Below are positions 22,691 through 31,726 of a stretch of 64,000 nt of DNA, in pieces. Source of the DNA: CAXBES01 sp963974915 (GTDB taxonomy: Bacteria > Bacteroidota > Bacteroidia > Flavobacteriales > Flavobacteriaceae); NCBI GenBank assembly GCA_963974915.1, contig CAXBES010000004.1:62001-126000 (forward strand), written 5' to 3'. The position numbers and the translations under genes were made by a program. Position 1 is the stretch's first letter. Each line of letters begins with the position of its first letter. The notes under the pieces are model-generated. The model worked only from the letters and a program-made list of their open reading frames with translations. It was not told the origin of the DNA and did no database searches.

Positions 22691-24316
22691 ATGCTTTCAG
22701 TTTCAAATTTATCGGTTCAGTTTGGCAAGCGCGTCTTGTTCGATGAAGTAAATACGCAATTTGTTCAGGGCAACTGCTATGGAATAATTGGTGCTAATGG
22801 TGCAGGGAAATCGACTTTCTTAAAAATTCTTTCGGGAAAACAGGATCCAACTTCGGGTCACGTTCATCTGGAAACAGGAAAACGTATGTCTGTACTTGAA
22901 CAGAATCACAACGCATACGACGATTTCATGGTTTTGGAAACTGTGGTGAGAGGGAATAAGGAATTATTCGATATTAAAACACAGATCGATAAACTCTACG
23001 AAGATTATACCGATGCGAATGCCGAAAAGATTGGGGAGTTGCAGGTGATCTTCGAGGAAATGAACGGATGGAATGCCGATAGCGATGCGGCGGCTTTGCT
23101 TTCAAATTTAGGTATTGATGAAAGTTTGCATTACACCTTAATGAGTGACCTTGACGGAAAGCAAAAAGTACGTGTGTTATTAGCACAGGCGCTTTTTGGG
23201 AATCCCGATGTGCTGATAATGGATGAGCCCACCAACGACCTGGATTATGAAACCATAAACTGGTTAGAAAACTTCCTCGCTAATTATGATGAATGTGTGA
23301 TCGTTGTATCTCACGACCGTCACTTTTTAGATTCGGTATGTACTCATATTAGTGATATTGACTTCGGAAAGATCAATCACTACAGTGGAAATTACACCTT
23401 TTGGTATGAGAGTAGTCAGTTAGCGGCAAGACAAAGAGCACAGCAAAACAAGAAAGCTGAAGAGAAAAAGAAAGAATTAGAAGAATTTATTAGAAGGTTC
23501 TCTGCTAATGTTGCAAAATCTAAACAAGCGACCAGTAGGAAGAAGATGATCGACAAATTAAATGTTTCAGATATAAAACCTTCCAGCAGACGTTATCCGG
23601 CTATTATCTTTGAACGTGAACGCGAAGCAGGGGATCAAATATTAAATATTGAAAACCTTTCAGCAAGTATAGACGGAGAGGTTCTGTTTAAAGATGTTAA
23701 TATCAATCTCGCTAAAGGAGATAAAGTGGTGGTCTATTCTAAAGATTCTCGTGCTGCGACTGCGTTTTATGAGATCATTAATGATAATGCAAAAGCAGAT
23801 AGCGGAAGTTATCAATGGGGTGTAACTACTAATCAGAGTTATTTACCCTTAGATAATCATAGTTTTTTCGAAAACGACATGACCTTAGTAGATTGGCTTC
23901 GTCAATGGGCTAAAACTGAAGAAGAGCGTGAAGAAGTTCATATTCGTGGTTTCCTTGGGAAGATGATCTTTAGTGGAGAAGAGGCATTAAAAAAATGTAA
24001 TGTTTTATCGGGAGGAGAGAAAGTGCGTTGTATGTTAAGTAGAATGATGATGATGAGAGCGAACGTTTTAATGCTCGATGAACCAACAAACCACCTGGAC
24101 CTGGAATCGATCACGGCTTTTAACAATTCACTTAAGAATTTTAAAGGAACAGTTTTGTTTACCACGCATGACCATGAATTTGCACAAACAGTTGGTAATC
24201 GTGTTATTGAGCTTACCCCTAACGGAGTGATAGATCGCTATATGACGTTCGACGATTATATGAGCGATAAGAAAATAAAAGAGCAGCGGGAAAAAATGTA
24301 CGCAGTCAATGTATAA
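22691..24316 (+). CDS. ABC-F family ATPase (YbiT/Uup-like) with asymmetric ATP sites
   Basis: 541 aa, two ABC domains in one soluble chain, no membrane segment; ABC-F proteins act on the ribosome. NBD1 has Walker A GANGAGKST (34-42) and Walker B VLIMDEP (174-180), but its signature is SDLDGKQKV (152-160) instead of LSGGQ-like. The linker (about 240-300) is lysine/glutamate-rich. NBD2 has YSKDSRAAT (349-357) where Walker A should be, but a canonical LSGGEK (439-444) and VLMLDEP (459-465). In the head-to-tail dimer this leaves one complete ATP site and one dead one. It is monocistronic. Confidence 0.93.
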   Translation: MLSVSNLSVQFGKRVLFDEVNTQFVQGNCYGIIGANGAGKSTFLKILSGKQDPTSGHVHLETGKRMSVLEQNHNAYDDFMVLETVVRGNKELFDIKTQIDKLYEDYTDANAEKIGELQVIFEEMNGWNADSDAAALLSNLGIDESLHYTLMSDLDGKQKVRVLLAQALFGNPDVLIMDEPTNDLDYETINWLENFLANYDECVIVVSHDRHFLDSVCTHISDIDFGKINHYSGNYTFWYESSQLAARQRAQQNKKAEEKKKELEEFIRRFSANVAKSKQATSRKKMIDKLNVSDIKPSSRRYPAIIFEREREAGDQILNIENLSASIDGEVLFKDVNINLAKGDKVVVYSKDSRAATAFYEIINDNAKADSGSYQWGVTTNQSYLPLDNHSFFENDMTLVDWLRQWAKTEEEREEVHIRGFLGKMIFSGEEALKKCNVLSGGEKVRCMLSRMMMMRANVLMLDEPTNHLDLESITAFNNSLKNFKGTVLFTTHDHEFAQTVGNRVIELTPNGVIDRYMTFDDYMSDKKIKEQREKMYAVNV

Positions 24317-24318
24317 AG

Positions 24319-24349
24319 AAAAAGCGAATCGGTAAGATTCGCTTTTTTT
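24319..24349. terminator. Bidirectional terminator after ABC-F gene
   Basis: AAAAAGCGAATC pairs with GATTCGCTTTTT around GGTAA, with a longer T-run on the plus strand. The convergent gene stops at 24348, inside its edge. Confidence 0.92.
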
Positions 24350-24587
24350 ATTCTTCAATTTCTTTCAGGTATTCAGTGATCGAAGCTTGAGCTCTTACAA
24401 GTTCATCTTTTCTAATAAACATTCGCACTTGCCCCGGCACACCTATCGCAAAACCACTGGTGATCCCACTTTGATGGTCATCTTTAATAATCGGTTCAAT
24501 TCCCAGCTCGTTGAGTCGGGAACGAAGGCCTTGGGCGATCATCATCGGACCCGTATAAATTCTTGTTGTTTCTTCGTTTTCGTTCAT
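24348..24587 (-). CDS. DUF2007 domain protein
   Basis: 79 aa, soluble. TRIYTGPMMIAQGLRSRLNELGIEPIIKDDHQSG matches the small DUF2007 (putative signal transducing protein) fold, a ferredoxin-like domain often found alone in Bacteroidota. The rest, VPGQVRMFIRKDELVRAQASITEYLKE, supplies the second half. No biochemical role is known. It lies 40 bp downstream of the membrane protein gene at 24628 and is probably co-transcribed with it. Confidence 0.85.
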   Translation of the reverse strand: MNENEETTRIYTGPMMIAQGLRSRLNELGIEPIIKDDHQSGITSGFAIGVPGQVRMFIRKDELVRAQASITEYLKEIEE

Positions 24588-24627
24588 AAAGTGTATGTTC
24601 TAAATATTAATAAATGCGATAGCGTAT

Positions 24628-25344
24628 CTACGCATTGTAGTATTTACTATCCCAAATAGCTGTGTTGAAGTTCTTTCCTTTGGCAAAGCCATAAAATAAA
24701 ACCATTCCTCCCACACCTTTAAAAATAAACAAAAAGAGCATCAAATACTCTTGATAGTGGGCGTTCTTCGAAAACAGTTCTATTGGCATAATTGAAGTTA
24801 AAAATATGCTGAGCACAAATACTGTAAAGACCAGATTTTCAAAAGATTTATAAGGCCACATCATTAATTTTCGCAATGGATGGAGATCGTTTCCCCATTT
24901 GTGAATGAGATAGAAATAGTCGTTACCCATGGGTGCAAAGAGCATGGGATCGTCTGCGTTTTCAAGCTTTAGCAATTTAGCAGGAGCAACTACTTTAAAT
25001 CCTTTTAAAGTTGTCTTGTGCTGTTTCTCCAACATTCTGATCTTTGTGATCGCTTCTTCGGGGATCTCGCCCTTAAAAAAATGTGAGTCTAAAAACCGCA
25101 ATCTATAATCCACACAAAGCTTCCTGATATCTTCCAGACTATAAATCTGGTCCGATTCAAGGAGGTCAAGGGTAAAACTATTTTGATTCCCACTATTTTT
25201 TTCTGAAAGTACATTGCCTATTGCACTGCGCTCAGCATCATTTTGCGCAAAAATTCTATGTACTTCACTCAGCAAGTCTTCCGAAGAAATGCGCTTACTT
25301 CTTAGCTTGTTAAGCTGCTTCTCAATATCCGTTCTTTCAAGCAT
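24628..25344 (-). CDS. Membrane protein with two C-terminal TM helices, unknown
   Basis: 238 aa. The start at 25344 (MLERTDIEKQLNKLRSKR) is chosen; the upstream extension to 25401 is Cys-rich and unlike a protein start. Residues 1-155 are soluble and charged, with HKTTLKGFKVVAPAKLLKLENADDPMLFAPMGNDYFYLIHKWGNDLHPLRKLMMWPYKSFENL before the membrane part. Two helices follow: LVFTVFVLSIFLTSIMPIELF and EYLMLFLFIFKGVGGMVLFYGFA. No family is recognised. It precedes the DUF2007 gene in a two-gene unit. Confidence 0.75.
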   Translation of the reverse strand: MLERTDIEKQLNKLRSKRISSEDLLSEVHRIFAQNDAERSAIGNVLSEKNSGNQNSFTLDLLESDQIYSLEDIRKLCVDYRLRFLDSHFFKGEIPEEAITKIRMLEKQHKTTLKGFKVVAPAKLLKLENADDPMLFAPMGNDYFYLIHKWGNDLHPLRKLMMWPYKSFENLVFTVFVLSIFLTSIMPIELFSKNAHYQEYLMLFLFIFKGVGGMVLFYGFAKGKNFNTAIWDSKYYNA

Positions 25345-25579
25345 TGCAAATTTTTTACTTAAAAATACGGAGCATGAATTTGGGAAACAACATTTTAACA
25401 TTTTAATAATGGCTATTTAGTGCCTATACGAGTTTTCCTTTTAGTCCATTAGTTCACTACTCGCCAAATATCATGACCATGCACAAATACAATGTTAGTC
25501 GTTAAATATTTCCCTTACATTTTCGTTAGTATGGTATATCCTTTGATAATCGTTACTTTTATAAACTAAAATTTTACAA

Positions 25580-26146
25580 ATGCATTTGAAAAGTATTTTA
25601 TCGGCAATTCTTTGCTGCGTTATTTTCACAACAGTTAACGCTCAAAAATATACTCAGAAACAAGCCGCCGAAGTGACTAAAGAGTGGAACTCACAACAGT
25701 TCTCTTCAAGTAAGACTCTTGATGAAAACATTAATGATGTTTCAGATTTTTCATATCTGAATAAGATCTTAGACGAAAAACTGAAGTCTGAACTTAATGG
25801 AAAGGAAATGGTGACCATTTTTGCACCGGTAGATGCCGGATTTATGAAACTTTCTGAAGCCTCTCGCGATTCACTTGTAGCAAGTGGAAATGACTGGCTT
25901 AGGTTTTATGTAGTTTCCGGACGGGTAGATTCGAATACGCTGGAAAAAGAAATGGCAAGAAAAAACGGTACAGTTTACCTGGCTACGCTAAGCGGAGAAA
26001 GACTTGGAGTTAGAAAAGAGAACGATCAATTAATACTCTTTGATGCGAGTAATAACAAAGCAGTGATCACCGCTTCAGATTTCTATCATAAAAACGGCTA
26101 TTTTCACATAGTTGACGGATTGGTATTTCCTTCCGAAGAACAATAA
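25580..26146 (+). CDS. Secreted fasciclin (FAS1) domain protein
   Basis: 188 aa with a signal peptide (ILSAILCCVIFTTVNAQ). Residues 45-188 form one FAS1 domain, with the two family motifs: MVTIFAPVDAGFMKLSEASRDSL (H1-like) and GYFHIVDGLVFP (H2-like). FAS1 domains mediate adhesion or act as extracellular binding modules. It is followed 134 bp later by a second FAS1 gene on the same strand, but the two proteins are only distantly alike. Confidence 0.88.
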   Translation: MHLKSILSAILCCVIFTTVNAQKYTQKQAAEVTKEWNSQQFSSSKTLDENINDVSDFSYLNKILDEKLKSELNGKEMVTIFAPVDAGFMKLSEASRDSLVASGNDWLRFYVVSGRVDSNTLEKEMARKNGTVYLATLSGERLGVRKENDQLILFDASNNKAVITASDFYHKNGYFHIVDGLVFPSEEQ

Positions 26147-26280
26147 ACCTCACAAAACCTCATTACATCAATAAAAATAATAGTTAAATAAAAACTAAAA
26201 GAAGGCATTTTTAAAACCGTGCATTATCGATTTTCGTTTATACATACCTAAACGAATAATTAATTTAAACCATAACTATT

Positions 26281-26901
26281 ATGAAAAGATCAAACATTAT
26301 TACTACCGCATTATTTTCTCTTGCGCTAGTGGCAGGAACAACAGCCGCATTGGCTCAAGACGGACGAATGAAAGCCGACTCCGATATGGAGAAGAACATG
26401 GAAGGCGAAAAAACCGTGATGGTTGGCGGTGCCGCAATGTACCCGTCTAAGAACATTGTTGAGAATGCTGTAAATTCTAAAGATCACACTACTTTGGTTG
26501 CTGCGGTAAAAGCTGCCGATTTGGTTGAGACTTTACAAAGTGACGGTCCCTTTACTGTTTTTGCTCCAACAAATGCAGCCTTTAACAAATTACCGAAAGG
26601 AACGGTAGAATCTTTAGTGAAGCCTGAGAATAAAATGAAATTACAAGGCATTCTTACGTATCATGTGTTAGCCGGAAAGTTTTCTTCTTCAGATATTGTA
26701 AAGGCAATTAAAGACGGAAGAGGAACTGCGACTTTTAAAACCGTGAACGGCGGAAACTTAAAAGCAATGCTTAAAGGCAAAAATGTCATCTTGCAGGATG
26801 AAAACGGTAACACCGCCATGGTAACCATCGCCGATGTAAATCAGTCAAATGGCGTAATTCACGTTCTGGATACAGTAGTTATTCCGGGGGTAGCCAAGTA
26901 A
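26281..26901 (+). CDS. Secreted fasciclin (FAS1) domain protein
   Basis: 206 aa with a signal peptide ending LAQ (residues 1-26). The linker holds MVGGAAMYPSKNIVENAVNSKDHTTL, then a typical bacterial FAS1 domain: DGPFTVFAPTNAAFNKLPKGTVESLVKPENKMKLQGILTYHVLAGKFSSSDI and ANGVIHVLDTVVIPG-type H2 (QSNGVIHVLDTVVIP). This is the form found widely in marine Bacteroidota as an exported single-domain protein. It ends 20 bp before a strong terminator shared with pheT. Confidence 0.93.
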   Translation: MKRSNIITTALFSLALVAGTTAALAQDGRMKADSDMEKNMEGEKTVMVGGAAMYPSKNIVENAVNSKDHTTLVAAVKAADLVETLQSDGPFTVFAPTNAAFNKLPKGTVESLVKPENKMKLQGILTYHVLAGKFSSSDIVKAIKDGRGTATFKTVNGGNLKAMLKGKNVILQDENGNTAMVTIADVNQSNGVIHVLDTVVIPGVAK

Positions 26902-26920
26902 TTAGTGAATATATCAAATA

Positions 26921-26950
26921 AAAAAAGCCGACTAACGAGTCGGCTTTTTT
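26921..26950. terminator. Bidirectional terminator between FAS1 gene and pheT
   Basis: AAAAAAGCCGACT pairs perfectly with AGTCGGCTTTTTT around AACG, a 13-bp stem. Both strands end in T-runs, so it serves both convergent genes. Confidence 0.94.
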
Positions 26951-26959
26951 TATACTTGC

Positions 26960-29386
26960 TTAACGTAAACTAGCTCCAAAGTCTTTTGCAAAACGTTGCT
27001 CCAGTTTGCTCATGATCTTATCGATCTGCTTGTCGGTTAAGGTTTTTCGTTCGTCCTGAATCGTGAAACTCAAGGCGTACGATTTTTTTCCCTTCGGAAG
27101 TTTACTTCCCGTATACACATCGAATAAACTCACCTCTTTTAAGAGTTGTTTTTCAGTTTGAAATGCCGCATTCTTAAGAGCGTCAAAACCAACATTTTCG
27201 TCAATTAGCAACGCGAAATCCCGTTTTACCTTCGGAAACTTAGGAATAGGTCGCATTTTAATATCTTCCGAAGAAATTTCAGAAAGAACATTGTCCCACA
27301 CAAAATCTATATAGAGAGTTTCGGAATCGATATCGAAAGCTTTGAGTACTTTTTTCCTGACAACCCCAAACTCCACCAAAGGCATTTTATTTTTTACCAA
27401 CGAAATACCTTCCGAAAAGATATCATTCTTCACAGATCTTTCGGTAAGATCGTTAATTCCCAGACGTTCTAATATACTCGTTACAATTCCCTTTCCGTAG
27501 AAAAAATCACTCTTTTTGGAGCCGTTATACCAGTTGTCTTCGGACGTATTCCCTGAAATAACCAGAGATAAATGCTTCTTTTCTTCGCGACCATCGGGAT
27601 AATTGTGATAGGTCTTTCCAAACTCGAACAATTTAATATTGCTCATTTTTCTGTTGCTGTTGTACGCTAATGCTTCCAGGCCTCCAAACAACATCGACTG
27701 TCGCATCACAGAGAGATCCTGGCTCAACGGATTGAGCATTTCCACATTATGATTTGCACTCAACGATTCGGTTAATTCGAGATATTTTGGCGATGTAAGT
27801 GAATTACAAAGCATTTCGTTAAAGCCTATTGCCGTTAGTAATGAACCTATTTTATTCTGAATTTGATAATCTTCTACCGGCTGGGTTATAGCGATAGAAG
27901 TATTTAACTTTTCGGTAAACTTTATCTTATTATAGCCATACACTCGAAGAATTTCTTCGATCACATCGGCTTCTCTGGTCACATCGTTTCGGTAGGCGGG
28001 AATCGTCATCCCAATTCCGGTTTCGGTAACATTATTTACCTTAATATCTAAGGAAGTAAGGATCTGTTTTGTTTTTTCCTTCGGAATTTCCTCCCCAATG
28101 AGTTTAGTAGCATTGTCGAAGTTTAACACCACCTGATGGTCTGTGATCTTCTTTGGATACACATCGATAACATCACTGGTGATCTTTCCACCGGCTATTT
28201 CGGTAATTAATATGGCGGCATGCATTAAAGCATATTCGGTTGCATTTGGATCTATACCTCGCTCAAACCTGAAGGATGCGTCTGTGTTTAAACCATGTCT
28301 TTTAGCCGTTTTTCTAACACTCACAGGATCGAAATAAGCACTTTCCAGAAAGATACTCGTGGTAGATTCTGTCACCCCGCTGTTTAATCCGCCAAAAACA
28401 CCGGCGATACAAAGTGGTTTTTCGGCATCACAGATCATAAGATCTTCTTTGTGAAGTTTTCTTTCTTCCCCGTCTAGCGTAACAAATTTTGTACCCGCGG
28501 GAAGTGTTTTTACGTTTATCGTATTTCCTGTGATCTTTGTAGCATCAAAGGCGTGAAGCGGTTGTCCCAACTCGTGTAAGACGTAATTTGTAATATCTAC
28601 AATGTTGTTAATTGGCGCTAAACCTATTGCTTTTAATCTATTTTGGATCCACTTTGGAGATTCAGCAACTTTTAATCCGCTAATTGTAAGTCCGCAGTAC
28701 CTCGGCGCCAAGTTTGTATTTTCAACGTTGACATCAATTTTAAGGGTTCGGTTTTCTATTTTAAAATTACTGGTAGAGGGTGTAATAAGTTCAATAGAAA
28801 TATCGTGTTGCAATAATCCGGCTTTTAGGTCTCTGGCAACGCCCCAGTGGCTCATGGCATCGGCGCGATTTGGGGTAAGACCAATTTCGAAGACCTGATC
28901 GTTTTCAACCTCCAGAATTTCGGAAAGAAGCGTTCCCGGCTTTAGCGAATCGTCTAAAACCATGATTCCATCGTGACTCGAACCGAGGCCTAATTCGTCT
29001 TCGGCACAGATCATACCTTCGCTCACTTCCCCGCGTATCTTCCCTTTTTTAATGGTCCAGGGTTCTCCTTTATCATCATATAATGTAGTTCCTATGGTGG
29101 CTACAGGTACTTTCTGTCCTTTTGCAACATTGGGGGCTCCACAAACGATCTGAACCGTATTTCCATCGCCCAGATCAACATTGGTAAGCTTTAAGCGGTC
29201 TGCATTAGAATGCTGTTTGCAATCCAGGACATGACCTACAACCACACCTTTAAGACCTCCCGGAACCGAAGTAAATGATTTAATTCCTTCAATTTCCAGT
29301 CCGAGATCGGTAAGTAATTTACCTGTTTTCTCGGCTTCCCAGTTAACATTTATAAATTGTTTAAGCCAATTATATGAAATCTTCAT
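26960..29386 (-). CDS. pheT: Phenylalanine--tRNA ligase beta subunit
   Basis: 808 aa, complete. It pairs with PheS to charge tRNA-Phe. In order: the N-terminal MKISYNWLKQFINVNW, the OB-fold tRNA-binding EMAP domain (about 42-150; VVGHVLDCKQHSNADRLKLTNVDLG), B3/B4 editing region (about 215-390; RYCGLTISGLKVAESPKWIQNRL, LGQPLHAFDATKI), B5 (about 405-480), the core beta domain, and the C-terminal FDX-ACB domain (PIPKFPKVKRDFALLIDENVGFDAL). pheS is not adjacent in the window, which is common in Bacteroidota. It is divergent from the TlpA-like gene. Confidence 0.98.
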   Translation of the reverse strand: MKISYNWLKQFINVNWEAEKTGKLLTDLGLEIEGIKSFTSVPGGLKGVVVGHVLDCKQHSNADRLKLTNVDLGDGNTVQIVCGAPNVAKGQKVPVATIGTTLYDDKGEPWTIKKGKIRGEVSEGMICAEDELGLGSSHDGIMVLDDSLKPGTLLSEILEVENDQVFEIGLTPNRADAMSHWGVARDLKAGLLQHDISIELITPSTSNFKIENRTLKIDVNVENTNLAPRYCGLTISGLKVAESPKWIQNRLKAIGLAPINNIVDITNYVLHELGQPLHAFDATKITGNTINVKTLPAGTKFVTLDGEERKLHKEDLMICDAEKPLCIAGVFGGLNSGVTESTTSIFLESAYFDPVSVRKTAKRHGLNTDASFRFERGIDPNATEYALMHAAILITEIAGGKITSDVIDVYPKKITDHQVVLNFDNATKLIGEEIPKEKTKQILTSLDIKVNNVTETGIGMTIPAYRNDVTREADVIEEILRVYGYNKIKFTEKLNTSIAITQPVEDYQIQNKIGSLLTAIGFNEMLCNSLTSPKYLELTESLSANHNVEMLNPLSQDLSVMRQSMLFGGLEALAYNSNRKMSNIKLFEFGKTYHNYPDGREEKKHLSLVISGNTSEDNWYNGSKKSDFFYGKGIVTSILERLGINDLTERSVKNDIFSEGISLVKNKMPLVEFGVVRKKVLKAFDIDSETLYIDFVWDNVLSEISSEDIKMRPIPKFPKVKRDFALLIDENVGFDALKNAAFQTEKQLLKEVSLFDVYTGSKLPKGKKSYALSFTIQDERKTLTDKQIDKIMSKLEQRFAKDFGASLR

Positions 29387-29409
29387 CTTAAAATATTCTT
29401 AACAAAGCG

Positions 29410-29417
29410 CAAAGATA
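29410..29417 (-). promoter_or_regulatory. Candidate -7 box of pheT
   Basis: TATCTTTG on the minus strand matches the -7 consensus, 23 bp before the pheT ATG. The same gap holds a plus-strand box at 29441, so the two promoters are back to back. Confidence 0.5.
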
Positions 29418-29440
29418 GCATTTAAGAAGATTTTTGTCCC

Positions 29441-29448
29441 TATTTTTG
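29441..29448 (+). promoter_or_regulatory. Candidate -7 box of TlpA-like gene
   Basis: TATTTTTG matches TAnnTTTG, 36 bp before the ATG at 29485. Confidence 0.45.
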
Positions 29449-29484
29449 AGATATTCAGTTTAAAGATTTTATAAAAAAGTAATT

Positions 29485-30729
29485 ATGCGATACGGTATCA
29501 GTATTTTATTACTAGTTCTCTTGTTTTCCTGCGGAAAAGAATCTAAAATGCCTAAGGATGGTCCGTGGAGAGCTGCATTATTACTGGAAAGTGGGAAGGA
29601 AATACCTTTCTTAATGCAAATGAATGCCGATAATAGTCTGGTGATCTTCAATGACGAAGAAGAGATCCTTGTGGAAGATGTTTCTATTAAAGGCGATTCA
29701 ATAACGATACAGATGCCTGTTTATGAAGGCTATTTTAAAGGTGTTTATACTAAAGATAGTATTACGGGGGAGTTTGTAAAACCAAGTTTAAAGAGAGTGG
29801 TTCCTTTCGTGATGCGACAGGGGTACGATCTGCGCTTTGTTATTTCTGAAGCGCCTTCTGTAGAAGTAACAGGAAACTGGGAAGCTGTTTTTAGCGATCA
29901 TAAATCGTCCGATAGATACATTGCTAAGGGAATCTTTAAACAGGTTGGAAATAAACTTACAGGTACTTTTAGAACCACTACCGGCGATTATAGATATTTG
30001 GAAGGCGCAGTTTTTGGCGATAGTTTAAAACTCTCTACCTTCGATGGTGCACATGCTTTTCTGTTTGAAGCGCAAGTAACAGATAGCGTGATGAAGGGCA
30101 CTTTTTACAGTGGTAATCATTGGAAAGAACCCTTCACCGCCAAGCGTAACGATACTTTCGAGCTCCCCGAAGCCGATTCACTAACTTTTTTAAAGGAAGG
30201 ATACGACCGATTAGAATTCTCATTTCCTGATACCGAAGGAAACGAAGTCTCGTTAGAAGATGCTCGCTTTAAGAACAAGGTTGTGGTGGTTCAGGTTATG
30301 GGGTCTTGGTGCCCTAATTGCTTAGATGAAACCAAGTACTTCACCAAGTATTATAATGATAATAAAAATAAAGATCTGGAGATCGTCTCACTCGCGTTCG
30401 AGTATGCTCCCACAAAAGAGAAGGCATTGGCAGCTATAGACAGACTGCAGGAGGCGATTGGGATTCCTTATCCCATACTTTTAGCGCAGTACGGTTCCAG
30501 TGATAAAGGTAAGGCAAACAGAAAACTGCCTATGCTCAATCATGTTTTGTCTTATCCAACTACTATAATTCTTGACAAAACAGGAAAAGTGCGTAAGATC
30601 CATACCGGATTTAACGGACCGGCAACGGGGGAGAAGTATGATGAGTTTGTTGCAGAGTTTGAAGGTTTTATTAATATGCTTTTGGAAGAAGAAATAAATT
30701 CAGAAGAAAAGGAAGAGGCGAAAGAATAG
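29485..30729 (+). CDS. TlpA-like thiol-disulfide lipoprotein
   Basis: 414 aa with a lipoprotein signal (SILLLVLLFSC, Cys16). Residues 25-225 are a beta-rich barrel-like region with two similar halves (PWRAALLLESGKEIPFLMQMN and NWEAVFSDHKSSDRYIAKGIFKQVGNKLTGTFRTTTGDYRYLEG). Residues 240-395 are an AhpC-TSA/thioredoxin domain with an intact CPNC (C276, C279) in VMGSWCPNCLDE, so it should reduce or exchange disulfides in exported proteins. The C-terminal tail is Glu/Lys-rich. It contrasts with the cysteine-less relative at 21138. Confidence 0.92.
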   Translation: MRYGISILLLVLLFSCGKESKMPKDGPWRAALLLESGKEIPFLMQMNADNSLVIFNDEEEILVEDVSIKGDSITIQMPVYEGYFKGVYTKDSITGEFVKPSLKRVVPFVMRQGYDLRFVISEAPSVEVTGNWEAVFSDHKSSDRYIAKGIFKQVGNKLTGTFRTTTGDYRYLEGAVFGDSLKLSTFDGAHAFLFEAQVTDSVMKGTFYSGNHWKEPFTAKRNDTFELPEADSLTFLKEGYDRLEFSFPDTEGNEVSLEDARFKNKVVVVQVMGSWCPNCLDETKYFTKYYNDNKNKDLEIVSLAFEYAPTKEKALAAIDRLQEAIGIPYPILLAQYGSSDKGKANRKLPMLNHVLSYPTTIILDKTGKVRKIHTGFNGPATGEKYDEFVAEFEGFINMLLEEEINSEEKEEAKE

Positions 30730-30744
30730 TTAGTGCTTTAGAGA

Positions 30745-31104
30745 CTAAATTGCCGAAAACAGACTCTTTAGCCGTTCTATTTCTTTCCGTGTTTGTTTAA
30801 TGCCAATGAGTCCGCCGGAAAGCTCCGGAGTCGCATCACGAAGATCCACAAGACATTGTCCGTCGTCATTTTTGGAAGTCACCACTCTAAGTTTGTAAAA
30901 CTTTACAAAAGCCCCAAAGAGCATACGCATCGTAGAATCCCCTTTCACGAACATGGCATCTCCCAGTCCGCCACCGTCAATACGATAGCCTTCCCCTAGC
31001 AGGAGGTTTTCAATTTTGGTTGCCAAGTCGTGCAATTCGATATTGGAATAGGAAAAAATGGTTCCGTATTTATGGGTAGATTCGATGGCGTTAAAGTGGC
31101 TCAT
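30745..31104 (-). CDS. Conserved hypothetical protein, 119 aa
   Basis: A soluble protein with no signal peptide. KYGTIFSYSNIELHDLATKIENLLLGEGYRIDGGGLGDAMFVKGDSTMRMLFGAFVKFYKLRVVTSKNDDGQCLVDLRDATPELSGGLIGIKQTRKEIERL suggests a small alpha/beta fold with a GGGLG turn near residue 44. I do not recognise the family and can give no function. It begins 12 bp after the stop of the GNAT gene at 31117, so the two are very likely co-transcribed. Confidence 0.8.
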   Translation of the reverse strand: MSHFNAIESTHKYGTIFSYSNIELHDLATKIENLLLGEGYRIDGGGLGDAMFVKGDSTMRMLFGAFVKFYKLRVVTSKNDDGQCLVDLRDATPELSGGLIGIKQTRKEIERLKSLFSAI

Positions 31105-31116
31105 AGCATCCCGGAA

Positions 31117-31572
31117 TTATCCCAACAGACTTTTTTCGAAGCACACGCTATTTTCTACTGCGATATACTGCCCGTAGTTAGGAATTTCCACATATCCATT
31201 CTTCTTGTAAAGAGAAATGGCTTCGGGTTGTTTTTTTCCGGTTTCCAAAATACTTCTTTTATACGAAAGATCTTTAGACCATTTTTCGAGTTCTCTTAAA
31301 ACATGCGATGCGATGCCTTTACCCCGATATTGAGGCAGCGTAAACATGCGTTTTATTTCTATGGCTTCCGAATCGAATTCTTTTATCGCTCCGCAGCTAA
31401 TGGGTTGGTCGTTATCGTAAACCACTACTGCATATTTTATAGCGTCCAGTTTATTGTATTGATCGTAGAAAGCGTGTTCATCGCCATCGCGAATGGCGAG
31501 GTCGGCATCGAGATTACGCACCAGATTTAAAAAATCGGGGTTTCTCGAATTAGTTCGAAGGAGGTTAATCAT
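31117..31572 (-). CDS. GNAT family N-acetyltransferase
   Basis: 151 aa. The Acetyltransf_1 core is clear: YAVVVYDNDQPISCGAIKEFDSEAIEIKRMFTLPQYRGKGIASHVLRELEKWSKDL, where YRGKGIA is the acetyl-CoA pyrophosphate loop (R-G-x-G-I/A), then RSILETGKKQPEAISLYKKNGYVEIPNYGQY, the usual closing motif of this type of GNAT. The substrate is unknown. It is the first gene of a two-gene unit with the hypothetical protein at 30745. Confidence 0.92.
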   Translation of the reverse strand: MINLLRTNSRNPDFLNLVRNLDADLAIRDGDEHAFYDQYNKLDAIKYAVVVYDNDQPISCGAIKEFDSEAIEIKRMFTLPQYRGKGIASHVLRELEKWSKDLSYKRSILETGKKQPEAISLYKKNGYVEIPNYGQYIAVENSVCFEKSLLG

Positions 31573-31726
31573 TGTGAGAGTTATTTGGTTAGTTAATCAA
31601 AAATATGATTTTGAAAGCTAATCTCAAAATGACTTACGAAGATATCCCGAAGGTGGAACGTTGAAGGTTTCTCCCCACCGAAGGCGGGTAGAATTACTCA
31701 TGCAAATGAAATGTCTAATGCTTCAG

